Of a stretch of 59,270 nucleotides of DNA, positions 16,737 through 26,222 are shown in pieces. Position numbers and translations under genes: made by a program. The stretch comes from JANXLS01 sp038227045. GTDB taxonomy: Bacteria; Planctomycetota; SZUA-567; H5-PLA8. The stretch lies in the NCBI GenBank assembly GCA_038227045.1, contig JBBRQD010000023.1, positions 1 to 59,270 of the forward strand, given 5' to 3'. Every line of letters begins with the position of its first letter. The first letter of the stretch is position 1. Under the pieces are notes generated by a model. The model made no database searches. It was given only the letters and a program-made list of their open reading frames with translations, and was not told where the DNA came from.

Positions 16737-18647
16737 CTACTTGGGCTCAGGCAGAACACGCGGAGCGGGCAACACGTCTTTTTCCTTATAAAGATTCAAC
16801 GTACCTTCCGGATTCCGCGCCTTCGGATGAATCGACAACTGTTCGAGCAGTTCCTTGCTCACCGCTTCGCCTTCGCATGGCGTCGTGAGGATGCGCGGGC
16901 GAATCAGAATCACCAGTTCGCTGCGCGTTTTACTTTTGCTCTGCCTGCGGAAGATGACGCCGATGCCCGGAATGTTGCCGAGCAGCGGCACCTGCGCTTT
17001 TAAATCGCTGATGTTTTCCTCAATAAGTCCGCCGATCGCCAGCGTCAGCCCGTCCTGCGCGATCACCGTGCCGCTGACGCTGCGCGAGGTCACGACGTCG
17101 ACGGGTTGCTGCTGCAATCCGCCCTCGGTCGTCACGACCGGAATCGTCGCGTCGTTGTGCTTGATCGCCGAATTTTCCTGGAGAATGCGCAGTGTCACAG
17201 TGCGGTCGGCATTGATGTTCGGCGTGATTAAAAGAGTCGTGCCGACGGGACGGAATTCAATCGCGGTGTTGGAATTGTTGGTGACGGTATTCTGGTTGAC
17301 CACCGCGTTGCTGCTGACGTTGCGCACGATCGGCCGTTCTTCACCGACAAAGAGCCGCGAGACTTCGTTGTTCGCGGTCATCAGCACGGGCGTGGCGAGC
17401 GTCGTGACCTTGTTCTTGTTTTCGAGCGCCTGCAAGCGTGCGCGGAAGTTCCGGTCAACGTATTGAAACGCGAGATTGCCGTCTTGAAGGCCCGTGCCGC
17501 CAAGCGCGAGAGGCGAGGTTCTCTTGAGCGCTCCGGACAGAAGATCCGAAGCCGGCGGCTGAATATTTCCGGAGGAGAATCCGCCGGCGGTCAGACCGTT
17601 GGTGAATTGGAAATCGAACGCCGAATTCATGTCCTTGCCCAATTCGATGGACATCACTTTGACTTCGAGCAGCACGACCGAAGTCGGCACATCGAGACGG
17701 CGGATTAATTTCCCGATTTCATCGAGCGATTTCTGATCGCTGGTGCGCACCGCGACGAGATTGTTGCGGCGGCTGAGCGTGACGTAAATATCGGATTGGC
17801 GGCGTCTGTATTGCTGCAAAAGCAGTTCGGCAGTTTCCTGATTTCCGGACGCCTGTGCCGCCTTGAGCGCCGCCAGATCGTCCGCGGACATTTTCATCAG
17901 ATCGTTCTTCGTGCCGTTGGCATTGAGGTTGGCGTCGTCGCGCCGGCGTTGATTGGCGTCGCGCTGAACCGTGCTGCGCTGCGTGAAACCCGATCCCGAT
18001 CCCGACGAGCTTGAGCGTCCGCTTCCCGAACTGCCGGACGAGTTGCCGCTGCTGCCACCCTCAAAGAGTCCTAGACCCTGGCTGCGCTGATCGATGATGT
18101 CGAATCGGTCGAAGCGCTCGTTGAGGTCTTCCGATGTGTCGGTGCGCTCTTCGGTCCCGAGCGACAATTGCACGCGGTCGCCGTAGAGATCGCGGACGGC
18201 CACGGCCGCCGCGACGGCGTTGGGATAGAGCAGCGTGAAGACTTCCGTTTTTTCCTCGCGAAACGTGGTGAGATCGCGCTGAAATTCCTGCGTCGTCATC
18301 ACGCGCAGAATGCCGTTGTCGTCCTTGAACCAGAGGCTGTGCGCTTTGCACAGCGTCTCGACCGCGAGCTTCACCGGGACGTTGCGCAGCGTCATCGAAA
18401 CCGGCGTTTTTGCAGCGTCGTTCGACGCGACCATATTGATGCCGGTCTGTTCGGAGAGCATGTTCAAGACGTCGAGCAATTTGACGTCGCGAAACTCAAC
18501 CAATTTGACAATCGGTCCGGCCGCGGCCACCACGGGCTCGGCCGCATTCGATTGCGCTTGCGCGAACACCAACGCCAGCATTGCGAGCAGTGCGATCTTA
18601 AAAATGAAACGCGTGCGGCGCGCCGCAACTTTGGATACGATTGACAT
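16737..18647 (-). CDS. Type II secretion / type IV pilus secretin
   Basis: A 636-residue outer-membrane secretin. A signal peptide (residues about 1-36) ends near AQSNAAE. An STN-like domain follows (VEFRDVKLLDVLNMLSEQTG), then secretin N-domains and a Gly/Ser-rich insert at about 200-230. The secretin core is in the last third, with VGEERPIVRN, FRPVGTTLLITPNI, GGLIEENISD and the signature VPLLGNIPGIGVIFRR. It forms the ring through which a pseudopilus or pilus passes. It is the last gene of the operon. GspD and PilQ cannot be told apart with confidence: the STN start is like PilQ, the operon content is mixed. Confidence 0.88.
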   Translation of the reverse strand: MSIVSKVAARRTRFIFKIALLAMLALVFAQAQSNAAEPVVAAAGPIVKLVEFRDVKLLDVLNMLSEQTGINMVASNDAAKTPVSMTLRNVPVKLAVETLCKAHSLWFKDDNGILRVMTTQEFQRDLTTFREEKTEVFTLLYPNAVAAAVAVRDLYGDRVQLSLGTEERTDTSEDLNERFDRFDIIDQRSQGLGLFEGGSSGNSSGSSGSGRSSSSGSGSGFTQRSTVQRDANQRRRDDANLNANGTKNDLMKMSADDLAALKAAQASGNQETAELLLQQYRRRQSDIYVTLSRRNNLVAVRTSDQKSLDEIGKLIRRLDVPTSVVLLEVKVMSIELGKDMNSAFDFQFTNGLTAGGFSSGNIQPPASDLLSGALKRTSPLALGGTGLQDGNLAFQYVDRNFRARLQALENKNKVTTLATPVLMTANNEVSRLFVGEERPIVRNVSSNAVVNQNTVTNNSNTAIEFRPVGTTLLITPNINADRTVTLRILQENSAIKHNDATIPVVTTEGGLQQQPVDVVTSRSVSGTVIAQDGLTLAIGGLIEENISDLKAQVPLLGNIPGIGVIFRRQSKSKTRSELVILIRPRILTTPCEGEAVSKELLEQLSIHPKARNPEGTLNLYKEKDVLPAPRVLPEPK

Positions 18648-18668
18648 GAACTCCCCCCAGTCGATTGC

Positions 18669-19229
18669 CTACTTCACATGAATGATCTGTTTGTGCGGCA
18701 GCACTTCGATTTCAATTCCGTCGCGCGACACTTTTTTGATGACAAGCGTCACCGCCTGTTTTCCAGCCGAATGCACGGTCCACTCCGCTCCTTCGCTCAC
18801 GAGACGCGGTGCTTTTCCATCGACTTCGAGCAGCGCGGCCGGTGATTTGCCTTCCGTTTCGACGAATGCCTTGAACGCAATTTCAGGAATCGGCGGGAGC
18901 ACCGGCGCCGCGGGAGCCGCTGGCCGTTGCGCCTCCCGGGGCAAAGCAGGCGCGGGCGGATTCAGCGCGTCGCGCATCGCGGGTGTCAACTGCGTCGGAT
19001 CGAGCGGCACGGTCTCGCCCGCGGGCGAAGTGGAATCCGGATCGCTTTTTGTTTTTTTGTCGCCCGGATTTTTTGCATCGGGCTTCGCCTCGTCTTTTTT
19101 AATCGGATCATCGGCGATGGGGGGCCGCGGCGGCTTGGGCTCTTCCGCGAGCGGGCACGACATCGCCCACATCGCCGCGACGCACGCGGCCGACTTGAGT
19201 ACGCCTTGAATTTTTCGCCAATACCGCAT
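18669..19229 (-). CDS. Periplasmic protein of the secretion operon (GspC/PilP-like position)
   Basis: A 186-residue protein. It begins with a signal or anchor (MRYWRKIQGVLKSAACVAAM), followed by a Pro/Lys/Asp-rich stretch of about 80 residues and a small C-terminal domain (about 115-186) ending VLPHKQIIHVK. Sequence similarity to a named family is not recognisable. Position between the GspF-like and secretin genes and this layout are those of PilP or GspC, which link the inner-membrane complex to the secretin. A GTG start 27 bases further upstream is possible. The gap to the secretin gene is about 20 bases. Confidence 0.5.
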   Translation of the reverse strand: MRYWRKIQGVLKSAACVAAMWAMSCPLAEEPKPPRPPIADDPIKKDEAKPDAKNPGDKKTKSDPDSTSPAGETVPLDPTQLTPAMRDALNPPAPALPREAQRPAAPAAPVLPPIPEIAFKAFVETEGKSPAALLEVDGKAPRLVSEGAEWTVHSAGKQAVTLVIKKVSRDGIEIEVLPHKQIIHVK

Positions 19230-19262
19230 TTCCACGTTGCCCCATTCCCTGTTCACGAACCG

Positions 19263-20498
19263 CTATCCTGCAATGCTGTAAAGCGCGACGAAGAACGCGA
19301 TGTACACGAAGCCTACAATGCTGCCGACGATCAAAATAATCACAGGCTCGATGAGCACGCTGAGCCAGCGCACCGATGCGGCCAATTGCTTTTCATGAAA
19401 CGACGCCGTTTCCGCGAGCACCTGATCCATCGTGCCGGTCACTTCGCCCACCGCCACCATGCGGCCGAGCATCGGCGTAAATAGGCGCCGGCGCAGAAGC
19501 GGCGCGGAGAGTGTCCCGCCGCCCATCGCGGTTTCGCGGGCTTCGGCGACGTGCCGGGAAAATGCGCGGTTGCCCAGCAGTTCCTCGACGACACCCAGCG
19601 CGGTGACCAGCGTGATGCCGCTCTCCAGAAGTAGCCCCAGTGTGCGCGAAAATGTCGCGGTCGCGGCCGTCCGAAGAATGCCGCCAATGAGTGGCAGCCG
19701 CAGCGAAAAAGAGTCGATCGCATGGCGTCCCGGGGGCCAGCGGCGCACCACAAAAAACACCGCGATCGCAAGCAGGATTCCGAATGTGACATGCAGCGAA
19801 TACGTTTGCAGCCAGCTTGAGACGCCAAGCAACGCCTGGGTTATCGCGGGCAGCGCTTTATGCCGGCTCGCCAGAAATTTCTGTAATTTGGGGATCAAGA
19901 TTACGAGCATGTACGTCGTCACGCCGACGGCGAGCAGCAGCACGATCGCCGGATACATCAGCGCGCTGAGCAGCAGGACTTTCAGCGTCCGCGCACGCTC
20001 CATTTGCTCCGCCGCGCGCGCCAGCACGACATCCAGCGTCCCCGAGGCTTCGCCCACTTTGACAAGCTGCACAGCGTATGCCGGGAAGCGGCGCGGATAA
20101 CGGCTCAGCGCGTCGGCGAAGGTTCCGCCTTCTTGAATGCGCTCGGCAACATCGAGCCAGATCTTGCGCATGGATCCGCGGCGCGATTGTTCGGCCGTGG
20201 TTTTGATCGCCGATAGAAGCGTCAACCCGCTGCGCAGCATCGACGCGATCTGCTGCAAACCGAGTTCGACATCGACCTTTCCCGGCGGCAGCCAATCCAG
20301 CGGATTAAAGGAGCGGTTCGGCACCTCGCCAGCTCCGGCGTCTCCACCCGGCCTCGCCGCGCCGCCAGGATTGACGGCAATCACGACCCACCCGCGCGCG
20401 CGCAGATCGCCGGACGCGGCGCTCACGGATGCCGCATCCAGCAGCCCGCTGTGCCGCGCGCCCGACCGGTCGCATGCTTCGAATTGAAATGACGCCAT
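19263..20498 (-). CDS. gspF: Inner-membrane platform protein GspF/PilC
   Basis: A 411-residue polytopic protein with the duplicated T2SSF domain. The first copy spans about 75-200 (LGLQQIASMLRSGLTLLSAI, VKVGEASGTLDVVL), the second about 275-400 (SRTLGLLLESGITLVTALGV, VAVGEVTGTMDQVL). Three hydrophobic segments are visible, the last at the C-terminus (IILIVGSIVGFVYIAFFVAL). It anchors the assembly ATPase and drives pilin incorporation. It follows the GspE-like gene by about 50 bases. Confidence 0.92.
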   Translation of the reverse strand: MASFQFEACDRSGARHSGLLDAASVSAASGDLRARGWVVIAVNPGGAARPGGDAGAGEVPNRSFNPLDWLPPGKVDVELGLQQIASMLRSGLTLLSAIKTTAEQSRRGSMRKIWLDVAERIQEGGTFADALSRYPRRFPAYAVQLVKVGEASGTLDVVLARAAEQMERARTLKVLLLSALMYPAIVLLLAVGVTTYMLVILIPKLQKFLASRHKALPAITQALLGVSSWLQTYSLHVTFGILLAIAVFFVVRRWPPGRHAIDSFSLRLPLIGGILRTAATATFSRTLGLLLESGITLVTALGVVEELLGNRAFSRHVAEARETAMGGGTLSAPLLRRRLFTPMLGRMVAVGEVTGTMDQVLAETASFHEKQLAASVRWLSVLIEPVIILIVGSIVGFVYIAFFVALYSIAG

Positions 20499-20547
20499 GG
20501 CAAAATCCCAAACTACCGACCCTGCAGCCAGAATGGCCGCACCACAA

Positions 20548-22032
20548 CTACCAAAGAGTCGCGGCCTGCAACGCTTCTTTCACCGTCGTTTCACCTGAGA
20601 ATATTTTTTCGCGCGCGTCGTCGATCAGCAGCGCAATCTTGCGCTCTTTCATCGCGCCGATCAAGGTTGCCTCACTCGCTTTTTTAACGATCATTTCAGC
20701 GAAACTCGAATCAATCGGCAGCAATTCGAAAAGCCCGATGCGGCCCACCCAACCGCGCCCCGCGCAATAGGCGCACGCGCCCGGCTCGAAGACCGGCTTG
20801 CCCGCCGCCTCGCGGCATCCCAGCGCGAGCGCTTCGGCGTCCGTCAGCGGCCGCGGCTTGCGGCAGTGCGTGCACAGTTTCCGCACGAGGCGCTGCGCCG
20901 CGCTCAAGCGCAGCGTCGCCGCACTCATGAACGATTCCAGGCCCATGTCGGCCAGGCGCGTCACCGCTCCGGCGGCGCTGTTCGTGTGCAGCGTCGAGAG
21001 GACCAGATGCCCAGTCAGCGCGGCTTTCACCGCGACGTCCAGCGTGTCGGGGTCGCGGATTTCGCCGATCATCACCACGTCCGGATCGTGACGCAAAAGA
21101 CTGCGCAGCGCTTTTGTGAAACTCACTTTTTCCGCTGAATCGACCTCAACCTGCGACACTCCCGGCAATTCGTATTCGATCGGATCTTCGACAGTGATGA
21201 TGTTCAGCGCGCTCTCTTTAAGGAGGCGCTGAATGGCGGCGTAAAGCGTCGTCGTTTTGCCACTTCCCGTCGGGCCGGTCAGCAGCACGAGCCCGTGCGG
21301 CTGGGCGAGCACCATTTCCATGATGGGCAGGTCCGGCTCGCGCATGCCGAGGCGTTCGAGTGTCAGCGTGCCTGTTTGCAATCCGAGCAGGCGCAGCGTC
21401 ATGCGCTCGCCGAATTTTGTCGGCAGCGTGGCCACGCGAATATCGATGCCGCGCGAATTTTCTCCGCCCCCCGCGCGCTGGTTGAAGCCGCCGTCCTGCG
21501 GCGCGCGTTTTTCGGCGATGTCCATTCCCGAACGCACTTTCAGGCGGCTGACCAGCCCCGCGTCGGCATTGAGCGGAAGCGTCGCGTAATCTTCGAGCTG
21601 CCCGTCGACGCGGAAGCGCACGCGCACGTTGTCGCGCCCGGGTTCGATGTGAATATCCGATGCCTGGCGAATGATCGCCGCGCGCAAAATGTCTTCGGAA
21701 AGTGAGACCGCGTCTTCGCCGATTTCCGTGGCACGTGTGGAAATGCCCGTCGAGGACTTCGTGCCGTTGCGCGGCGCATCCCCGAAAATGCGGTTGAGTG
21801 CGCGCTGCAGTGAAGCCTTTTCGGCCGGCACGGGGCGCGCTTTCTGGCCGGTGAACCGTTCGATGGCTTCGAACGCGGTCGCGTCGGCGGGATCGGCGCA
21901 GGCGACGTGGACGCTGCCTTCAAAGAACGCAAAGGGCAGCACCAGTCGCCGCAGCGCCAGCACCGCCGGAACGCGCAACGCCCAAGCCGGATCGATTCGC
22001 ACGCGGTCCATGTCGAGAAGTTCGGAGGTCAT
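20548..22032 (-). CDS. gspE: Assembly ATPase GspE/PilB
   Basis: A 494-residue secretion ATPase. An N-terminal MshEN-like domain (about 1-110) is followed by DIHIEPGRDNVRVRFRVDGQ, Walker A LLTGPTGSGKTTTLYAA, the Asp box, Walker B VVMIGEIRDPDT and the His box LSTLHTNSAAGAVTRL. The tetracysteine zinc site is intact (CTHC and CAYC). It powers pseudopilus or pilus extension. The start was set at MTSELLDMD because its ATG overlaps the stop codon of the PilT-like gene by four bases; a longer frame upstream overlaps that gene. Confidence 0.93.
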   Translation of the reverse strand: MTSELLDMDRVRIDPAWALRVPAVLALRRLVLPFAFFEGSVHVACADPADATAFEAIERFTGQKARPVPAEKASLQRALNRIFGDAPRNGTKSSTGISTRATEIGEDAVSLSEDILRAAIIRQASDIHIEPGRDNVRVRFRVDGQLEDYATLPLNADAGLVSRLKVRSGMDIAEKRAPQDGGFNQRAGGGENSRGIDIRVATLPTKFGERMTLRLLGLQTGTLTLERLGMREPDLPIMEMVLAQPHGLVLLTGPTGSGKTTTLYAAIQRLLKESALNIITVEDPIEYELPGVSQVEVDSAEKVSFTKALRSLLRHDPDVVMIGEIRDPDTLDVAVKAALTGHLVLSTLHTNSAAGAVTRLADMGLESFMSAATLRLSAAQRLVRKLCTHCRKPRPLTDAEALALGCREAAGKPVFEPGACAYCAGRGWVGRIGLFELLPIDSSFAEMIVKKASEATLIGAMKERKIALLIDDAREKIFSGETTVKEALQAATLW

Positions 22033-23213
22033 CGCACGCCCTCCGCCACTCGCGAGCGTTTGCGCATCAACGCCGCGCGATCGCGCACGGCAGCGGGATT
22101 CCGCGACGCGGCCAGCGCCGTCGCTTCGCCGATTCGTCCGTCCACCCACAACCGCGCGAGATCCTGATCGAGCGTTTGCATTCCGGACGTTTGGCCGGTC
22201 TCCATGATCGACGCGATCATCGCAGTTTTGCCCTGCATGACGAGGTTTGAAACGGCGCTCGTCGCAACCAGCAATTCGCTCGCCGCCACGCGCTCGGGTT
22301 TGACGACGCCATTCGTGCCCGGATCCGGCAGCGCCGGGAGCAGGAGCTGGGCGAAGACCGCACGCAAGACCAGCGCGAGCTGCCGCCGGATGCCTTCCTG
22401 TTCACCCGCCGAAAATACCGCGACAAGGCGTTCGATTGCCCCCATACAATCGCCCGCATGCAGTGTCGCAAACACCAGATGGCCCGTCTCCGCGGCCACG
22501 ATGGCGGTGCGAATGGTGTCCAAGTCGCGCGCTTCGCCGAGGAGAATTACATCAGGATCCTGGCGCAGCGACGCGACCAATGCGTCGTTGAAACTTGGAG
22601 CGTCGACGCCGACCTGCCGATGGCTGATCACGCTTTTCACCGGCTTGTGAACGTATTCGACGGGATCTTCGATGGTGACGATGTGACTTGCGCGCGTGCG
22701 ATTGATGCGGTCCAGCAGCGCGGCGAGAGTCGTGCTTTTTCCGGCGCCCGTCGGCCCGCAGACGATCACCAATCCGTCCCGCAGATCGCAAAATTGATAC
22801 AGCACTTCCGGCAGGCCCAGCTCTTTCAACGAGCGAAAGCGATCTTCGAGCCGGCGGAAAACCAGTCCGACCTGGCGCTGCCGCACGAACAAATTGAAGC
22901 GAAAACGCGTGCCATTCGGATCGGTGAACGCGCCGTCGATCGAGCCTTTTTTGGCAAGCCGTTCGTCGAACGATTCAGCCATCGGTGCGTGGGCGTCGAT
23001 CACCGCGCGAGCCAATGCAACCGTCTCTTCGCCGCTCATTATTGGCGATGCCGGGTCGCTCAATGGCAGCAGTTCGCCGTCCACGCGAAGATACGGCGGG
23101 AGTCCCGGCGACAGATGCAGGTCCGACGCGCCGCGATCAGCACACGCCGCGAGCAGGCGGTTTAAACGCGGCAGCGGGTCGCTCGTCTGCGTGGGCGCGC
23201 CCACGCCGGTCAT
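22029..23213 (-). CDS. pilT: PilT-like retraction ATPase
   Basis: A 394-residue ATPase with the PilT layout: RGASDLHLSPGLPPYLRVDG at the N-terminus, Walker A CGPTGAGKSTTLAAL, THIVTIEDPVEY-like Asp box (SHIVTIEDPVEYVHK), Walker B VILLGEARDLDT, and His box LVFATLHAGDCMGA. The C-terminal NLVMQGKTAMIASIMETGQ followed by GMQTLDQDL corresponds to the PilT/PilU C-terminal motif, and there is no zinc site, which separates it from GspE. Walker B has GEARD where most PilT proteins have GEMRD. The ATG overlaps the preceding gene by four bases; an ATG two codons upstream is an alternative. Confidence 0.88.
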   Translation of the reverse strand: MTGVGAPTQTSDPLPRLNRLLAACADRGASDLHLSPGLPPYLRVDGELLPLSDPASPIMSGEETVALARAVIDAHAPMAESFDERLAKKGSIDGAFTDPNGTRFRFNLFVRQRQVGLVFRRLEDRFRSLKELGLPEVLYQFCDLRDGLVIVCGPTGAGKSTTLAALLDRINRTRASHIVTIEDPVEYVHKPVKSVISHRQVGVDAPSFNDALVASLRQDPDVILLGEARDLDTIRTAIVAAETGHLVFATLHAGDCMGAIERLVAVFSAGEQEGIRRQLALVLRAVFAQLLLPALPDPGTNGVVKPERVAASELLVATSAVSNLVMQGKTAMIASIMETGQTSGMQTLDQDLARLWVDGRIGEATALAASRNPAAVRDRAALMRKRSRVAEGVR

Positions 23214-23851
23214 AACCATAGCGTCAACACCCATCTCAAGTCGCCGGGGCGCGCAAGCGATATTTTTTCGATATCGGTTGCTTTCGCATCGCTCTTTACG
23301 GCAGGCTCCATCGTGATCGAGAGCGGAACGACGAAGGCGGCGGAGTGCGCGAGTTCTTCGCACGCGCTCAGCATCTGCGGATAAGCGCCGCGCAATTCAA
23401 AGCGCCACAACTCCGGCGCGGGCGCGTGAAATTTTTCCGCGTAGGGCTGCCACGCATCCGACATCGGCTTGGGCATCGCGGCACCCTTCCCCGCCTCTTC
23501 TTTCTCGCTCCTAATTTGGATCATCCCATGCGCTTTCAGCACATTGGAAATCGCTCGCAACACATCGCTTCGATCTTCCGAAGCACTGCCGATTCGCGGC
23601 GCTTCAACTCTACCCGGCGCAAGCGCACCCCCTCTGGCGTTTGCGGCGGCGTCCTGATTTTTTTCGTAGTCTTCGCCCAGCGCCTTGAAGACACGAAAAT
23701 CGACGGGTTTGGCCTGTTCTTTTTGCAGTTCCGCGCGCACCGCATCGCAGCGGCTTTGCGCGGTCTTTGCCGATCCGTAAATATAAAACACCGACGTGGC
23801 GATTGCCGGCAGCATGGCCACGAGCCAGCGGTCGCGAATCGAAAGCATCAT
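23210..23851 (-). CDS. GspM/PilO-like inner-membrane protein
   Basis: A 213-residue protein with a single N-terminal membrane helix (residues about 7-25, WLVAMLPAIATSVFYIYGSA), a coiled region of about 30 residues (QSRCDAVRAELQKEQAKP) and a small periplasmic domain. This is the plan of PilO/GspM, which pair with PilN/GspL in the inner-membrane ring. Similarity in sequence is too weak to name it firmly. The gene overlaps both neighbours by four bases (ATGA), so it is tightly co-translated. Confidence 0.65.
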   Translation of the reverse strand: MMLSIRDRWLVAMLPAIATSVFYIYGSAKTAQSRCDAVRAELQKEQAKPVDFRVFKALGEDYEKNQDAAANARGGALAPGRVEAPRIGSASEDRSDVLRAISNVLKAHGMIQIRSEKEEAGKGAAMPKPMSDAWQPYAEKFHAPAPELWRFELRGAYPQMLSACEELAHSAAFVVPLSITMEPAVKSDAKATDIEKISLARPGDLRWVLTLWL

Positions 23852-25032
23852 TGAGGCCTCCCGGCTTTGGATGCGGCGGTTGCGCCCCGGTTTTTGCACG
23901 CGTCCGAAACCGGCGACGGTGTGCGGTCCAATCCCGGTTTGATTTGCAGTGTAAAGCGCCACGGCCCGCCGCTCGCCGTGAGCGCGGCCTTGCTCATCGG
24001 TTGTACGCGCAACCCCGCCGGCGCAAGCGCGGCTTCCAGTTGCGCCGCGTATTTGTCGGCGTAGGCCGGGTCCAGAGTCACGCCTTCGACGAACAGATTC
24101 TGCGTGTCCTTCGCCGTAATCGACTGAATCGCAATGTCGCCGGATCGTTCCTTCGAAAGGCTGCGCAGTATGGCGGCAATGCGCGCGCGTTGAAACGCCA
24201 CTTCATTTTCGGCATTCTTGATCACATTCGAATTGCGCGCGCGTTCGTCTTCCAGCTTCTTCAAGTCCCCTTTGAGCAGTTCATTTTTCGCCTTCAACTC
24301 GTCGAACTGCTTGCGCGGAGCCTGCAACTTCTGAAGAGACGTCCGTGCCTCGCTTTCGGCGCGCGCGATCCACTTCCAATGCCCGACGCACACGAGCAGT
24401 ACGGCCGCCTCAAGCGCCAAACCGAACAGCCAATACCTCAGCGGCGATATTTTTTGCGGGGCTGGCGCGATGAATGGGAACTTGGCCGGCGCGGCCTGGA
24501 GTTCCGCCGCGCAGCGTTCAATCCAGTCCTGCTCGTTCAGAGCTTTCGACTCGGCGGGTAAGTCTTTGAGGGTGCACACGCCGCACAATTTTCCACCCGC
24601 CGCTTTGACCGCCGATTGAATGTCGTCGCGCGCGTAGACCTCCATCGCGATCGCGTTTACGTCGGCCAGTCCGTCCTTGCGCGGCGGCTGAACCGGGATG
24701 AATCCCATGGCGGCACTCGACGACGGAATGCCGGAGAGCGGTTCCGCTTCGAAAGCCAGAGCGGCGGCGAGTTCGGCGTCTTTCAATCCGCCCAAAGCCG
24801 CGGCGGGCAATGTCAAAGTCTGCGACCAGATATCCGATGCCGCCACCCACACATTTTTTTCGCATCCCGGCGCAAGCGCCAGCCCCGCGCGCAACGCTTC
24901 GCCCAACGGACTGCCGGTCATCCGCTGCTGGGTGTAAATGCGCGGCGGGATTTTCGCGCCGGGAGCAGGCACGTCCGCGCGCACGACGCGGTGCGCTTCG
25001 ACGATGAGGAGGGTGAGATGCGATGGTTTCAT
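23848..25032 (-). CDS. GspL-like protein (PilM-type and PilN-type parts joined)
   Basis: A 394-residue protein. Residues 1-170 form a cytoplasmic domain that resembles an actin-like PilM/GspL region (LTLPAAALGGLKDAELAAAL, where PilM proteins carry the LP..L..... EL motif). One membrane helix follows (about 200-217, YWLFGLALEAAVLLVCVGHW), then a long coiled coil (about 220-285) and a ferredoxin-like PilN/GspL domain (about 290-375). It therefore combines in one chain what type IV pili split between PilM and PilN, as GspL does. It overlaps both neighbours by four bases. Confidence 0.7.
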   Translation of the reverse strand: MKPSHLTLLIVEAHRVVRADVPAPGAKIPPRIYTQQRMTGSPLGEALRAGLALAPGCEKNVWVAASDIWSQTLTLPAAALGGLKDAELAAALAFEAEPLSGIPSSSAAMGFIPVQPPRKDGLADVNAIAMEVYARDDIQSAVKAAGGKLCGVCTLKDLPAESKALNEQDWIERCAAELQAAPAKFPFIAPAPQKISPLRYWLFGLALEAAVLLVCVGHWKWIARAESEARTSLQKLQAPRKQFDELKAKNELLKGDLKKLEDERARNSNVIKNAENEVAFQRARIAAILRSLSKERSGDIAIQSITAKDTQNLFVEGVTLDPAYADKYAAQLEAALAPAGLRVQPMSKAALTASGGPWRFTLQIKPGLDRTPSPVSDACKNRGATAASKAGRPQ

Positions 25033-26222
25033 CGGATTATCAAATCCTTCTGCGAACCACCGCTTGTAATGACAATCGTTGCAGGAGCACTTTTTACGGT
25101 CGGAGGCGTCGTCGGGAGCACAGTCTGACTTAACACCGGAAACGCAGTTCCGCCCTGATACGCGCGAATAACACGCGGGCCAATAGTCGCGTTAGAAACC
25201 GAATATGAAACAACGGTTTTTAAAGGTCTGGTTGTCGTGTCAATTGAGACCGACAAGGTCACGTCGTTGACCGTTTTCGAATAAATTGTTGCATTGCCGT
25301 TGCTTGGGTCCGGAGCGGAGACAACTCCGTTTCCATTATCCGGAACGGTTATCGCCACGATACCTTTGCCGTCCGGTCTGGGACCAAAGTAACGAACACA
25401 GACATAGCCATTTGCCGTCAGCGGGCTGTCGATCGTCGCCGGTGATGTTGTCGAATCAACCGCAAGTATGTCTCCGCGCACGTTTCCGTGGTACGAGTCG
25501 CTTGCCGCAACGGCGGGGTAATCATTTGCGGCCGTTGTCCCGTTGAACACAAGCGTATTGAAATTGACGTACAAATCAGGATCGTAACCCGTCGCGGGGG
25601 CGTTGTCCGCGAGGCCATTCGCGCCATTCGAACGGAGAATGCCGATCAGATTCGCCGCGTCGTTTAGCGTCCCGTTGCAGACATTTCGATTGGGTAGTAA
25701 AAAATCATACGGATTTCCCCAACCGTCTCGCGGATCGGTCTGCCCGATACCCAGCCGAAGATACGGTCCGCGCCAGCCGCAGGACACATAGACATCACTG
25801 TCTTGATCGGTTGCGGCAACCTCGCTGCTGTTCGCGCGCCGTTGCTCAAACGGAAAAAATCCATTGGGATTGGACCACAATTCAACAGGACCATTGACGT
25901 TCCTGGCAACGGTCGTTCCATCCGGTTGCAGCGTTGAAATGGTAACGGGCGTCACTCCGTCCGCCTGCTTCACGGGCAACACTTGTGGCAACCGGCCCAT
26001 ATCGGCGACAAATCCGGAGACGAACACCGTACCGTCGGGCAACCGCTGGTTCGCCGGCCCGATCACCGCGTCCTGAATATTCTGCATTCCGCTTATTGTC
26101 GCATCGTATTTCGATTGATCCAATGGGCCGTCCAGCGAACGAACCGCGACTGTCGCCAGCAAGGCAAGAATCGTGAGCACCACCACCATTTCAAGGAGCG
26201 TGAATCCGCGGGGCGTTACCAT
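25029..26222 (-). CDS. Long type II secretion prepilin-like protein
   Basis: A 397-residue protein with a six-residue leader ending in Gly, then FTLLEMVVVLTILALLATVA, the class III prepilin signal and hydrophobic helix. Glu at mature position 5 is kept. The rest is rich in Asn, Gly and Thr and has a CGWRGPYLRLGIG block shared with the next upstream prepilin (GWRGPYVSFAQ). At nearly 400 residues it is twice the usual length, as in minor pseudopilins such as GspK, though it differs from GspK in sequence. Start and stop overlap the neighbouring genes. Confidence 0.8.
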   Translation of the reverse strand: MVTPRGFTLLEMVVVLTILALLATVAVRSLDGPLDQSKYDATISGMQNIQDAVIGPANQRLPDGTVFVSGFVADMGRLPQVLPVKQADGVTPVTISTLQPDGTTVARNVNGPVELWSNPNGFFPFEQRRANSSEVAATDQDSDVYVSCGWRGPYLRLGIGQTDPRDGWGNPYDFLLPNRNVCNGTLNDAANLIGILRSNGANGLADNAPATGYDPDLYVNFNTLVFNGTTAANDYPAVAASDSYHGNVRGDILAVDSTTSPATIDSPLTANGYVCVRYFGPRPDGKGIVAITVPDNGNGVVSAPDPSNGNATIYSKTVNDVTLSVSIDTTTRPLKTVVSYSVSNATIGPRVIRAYQGGTAFPVLSQTVLPTTPPTVKSAPATIVITSGGSQKDLIIR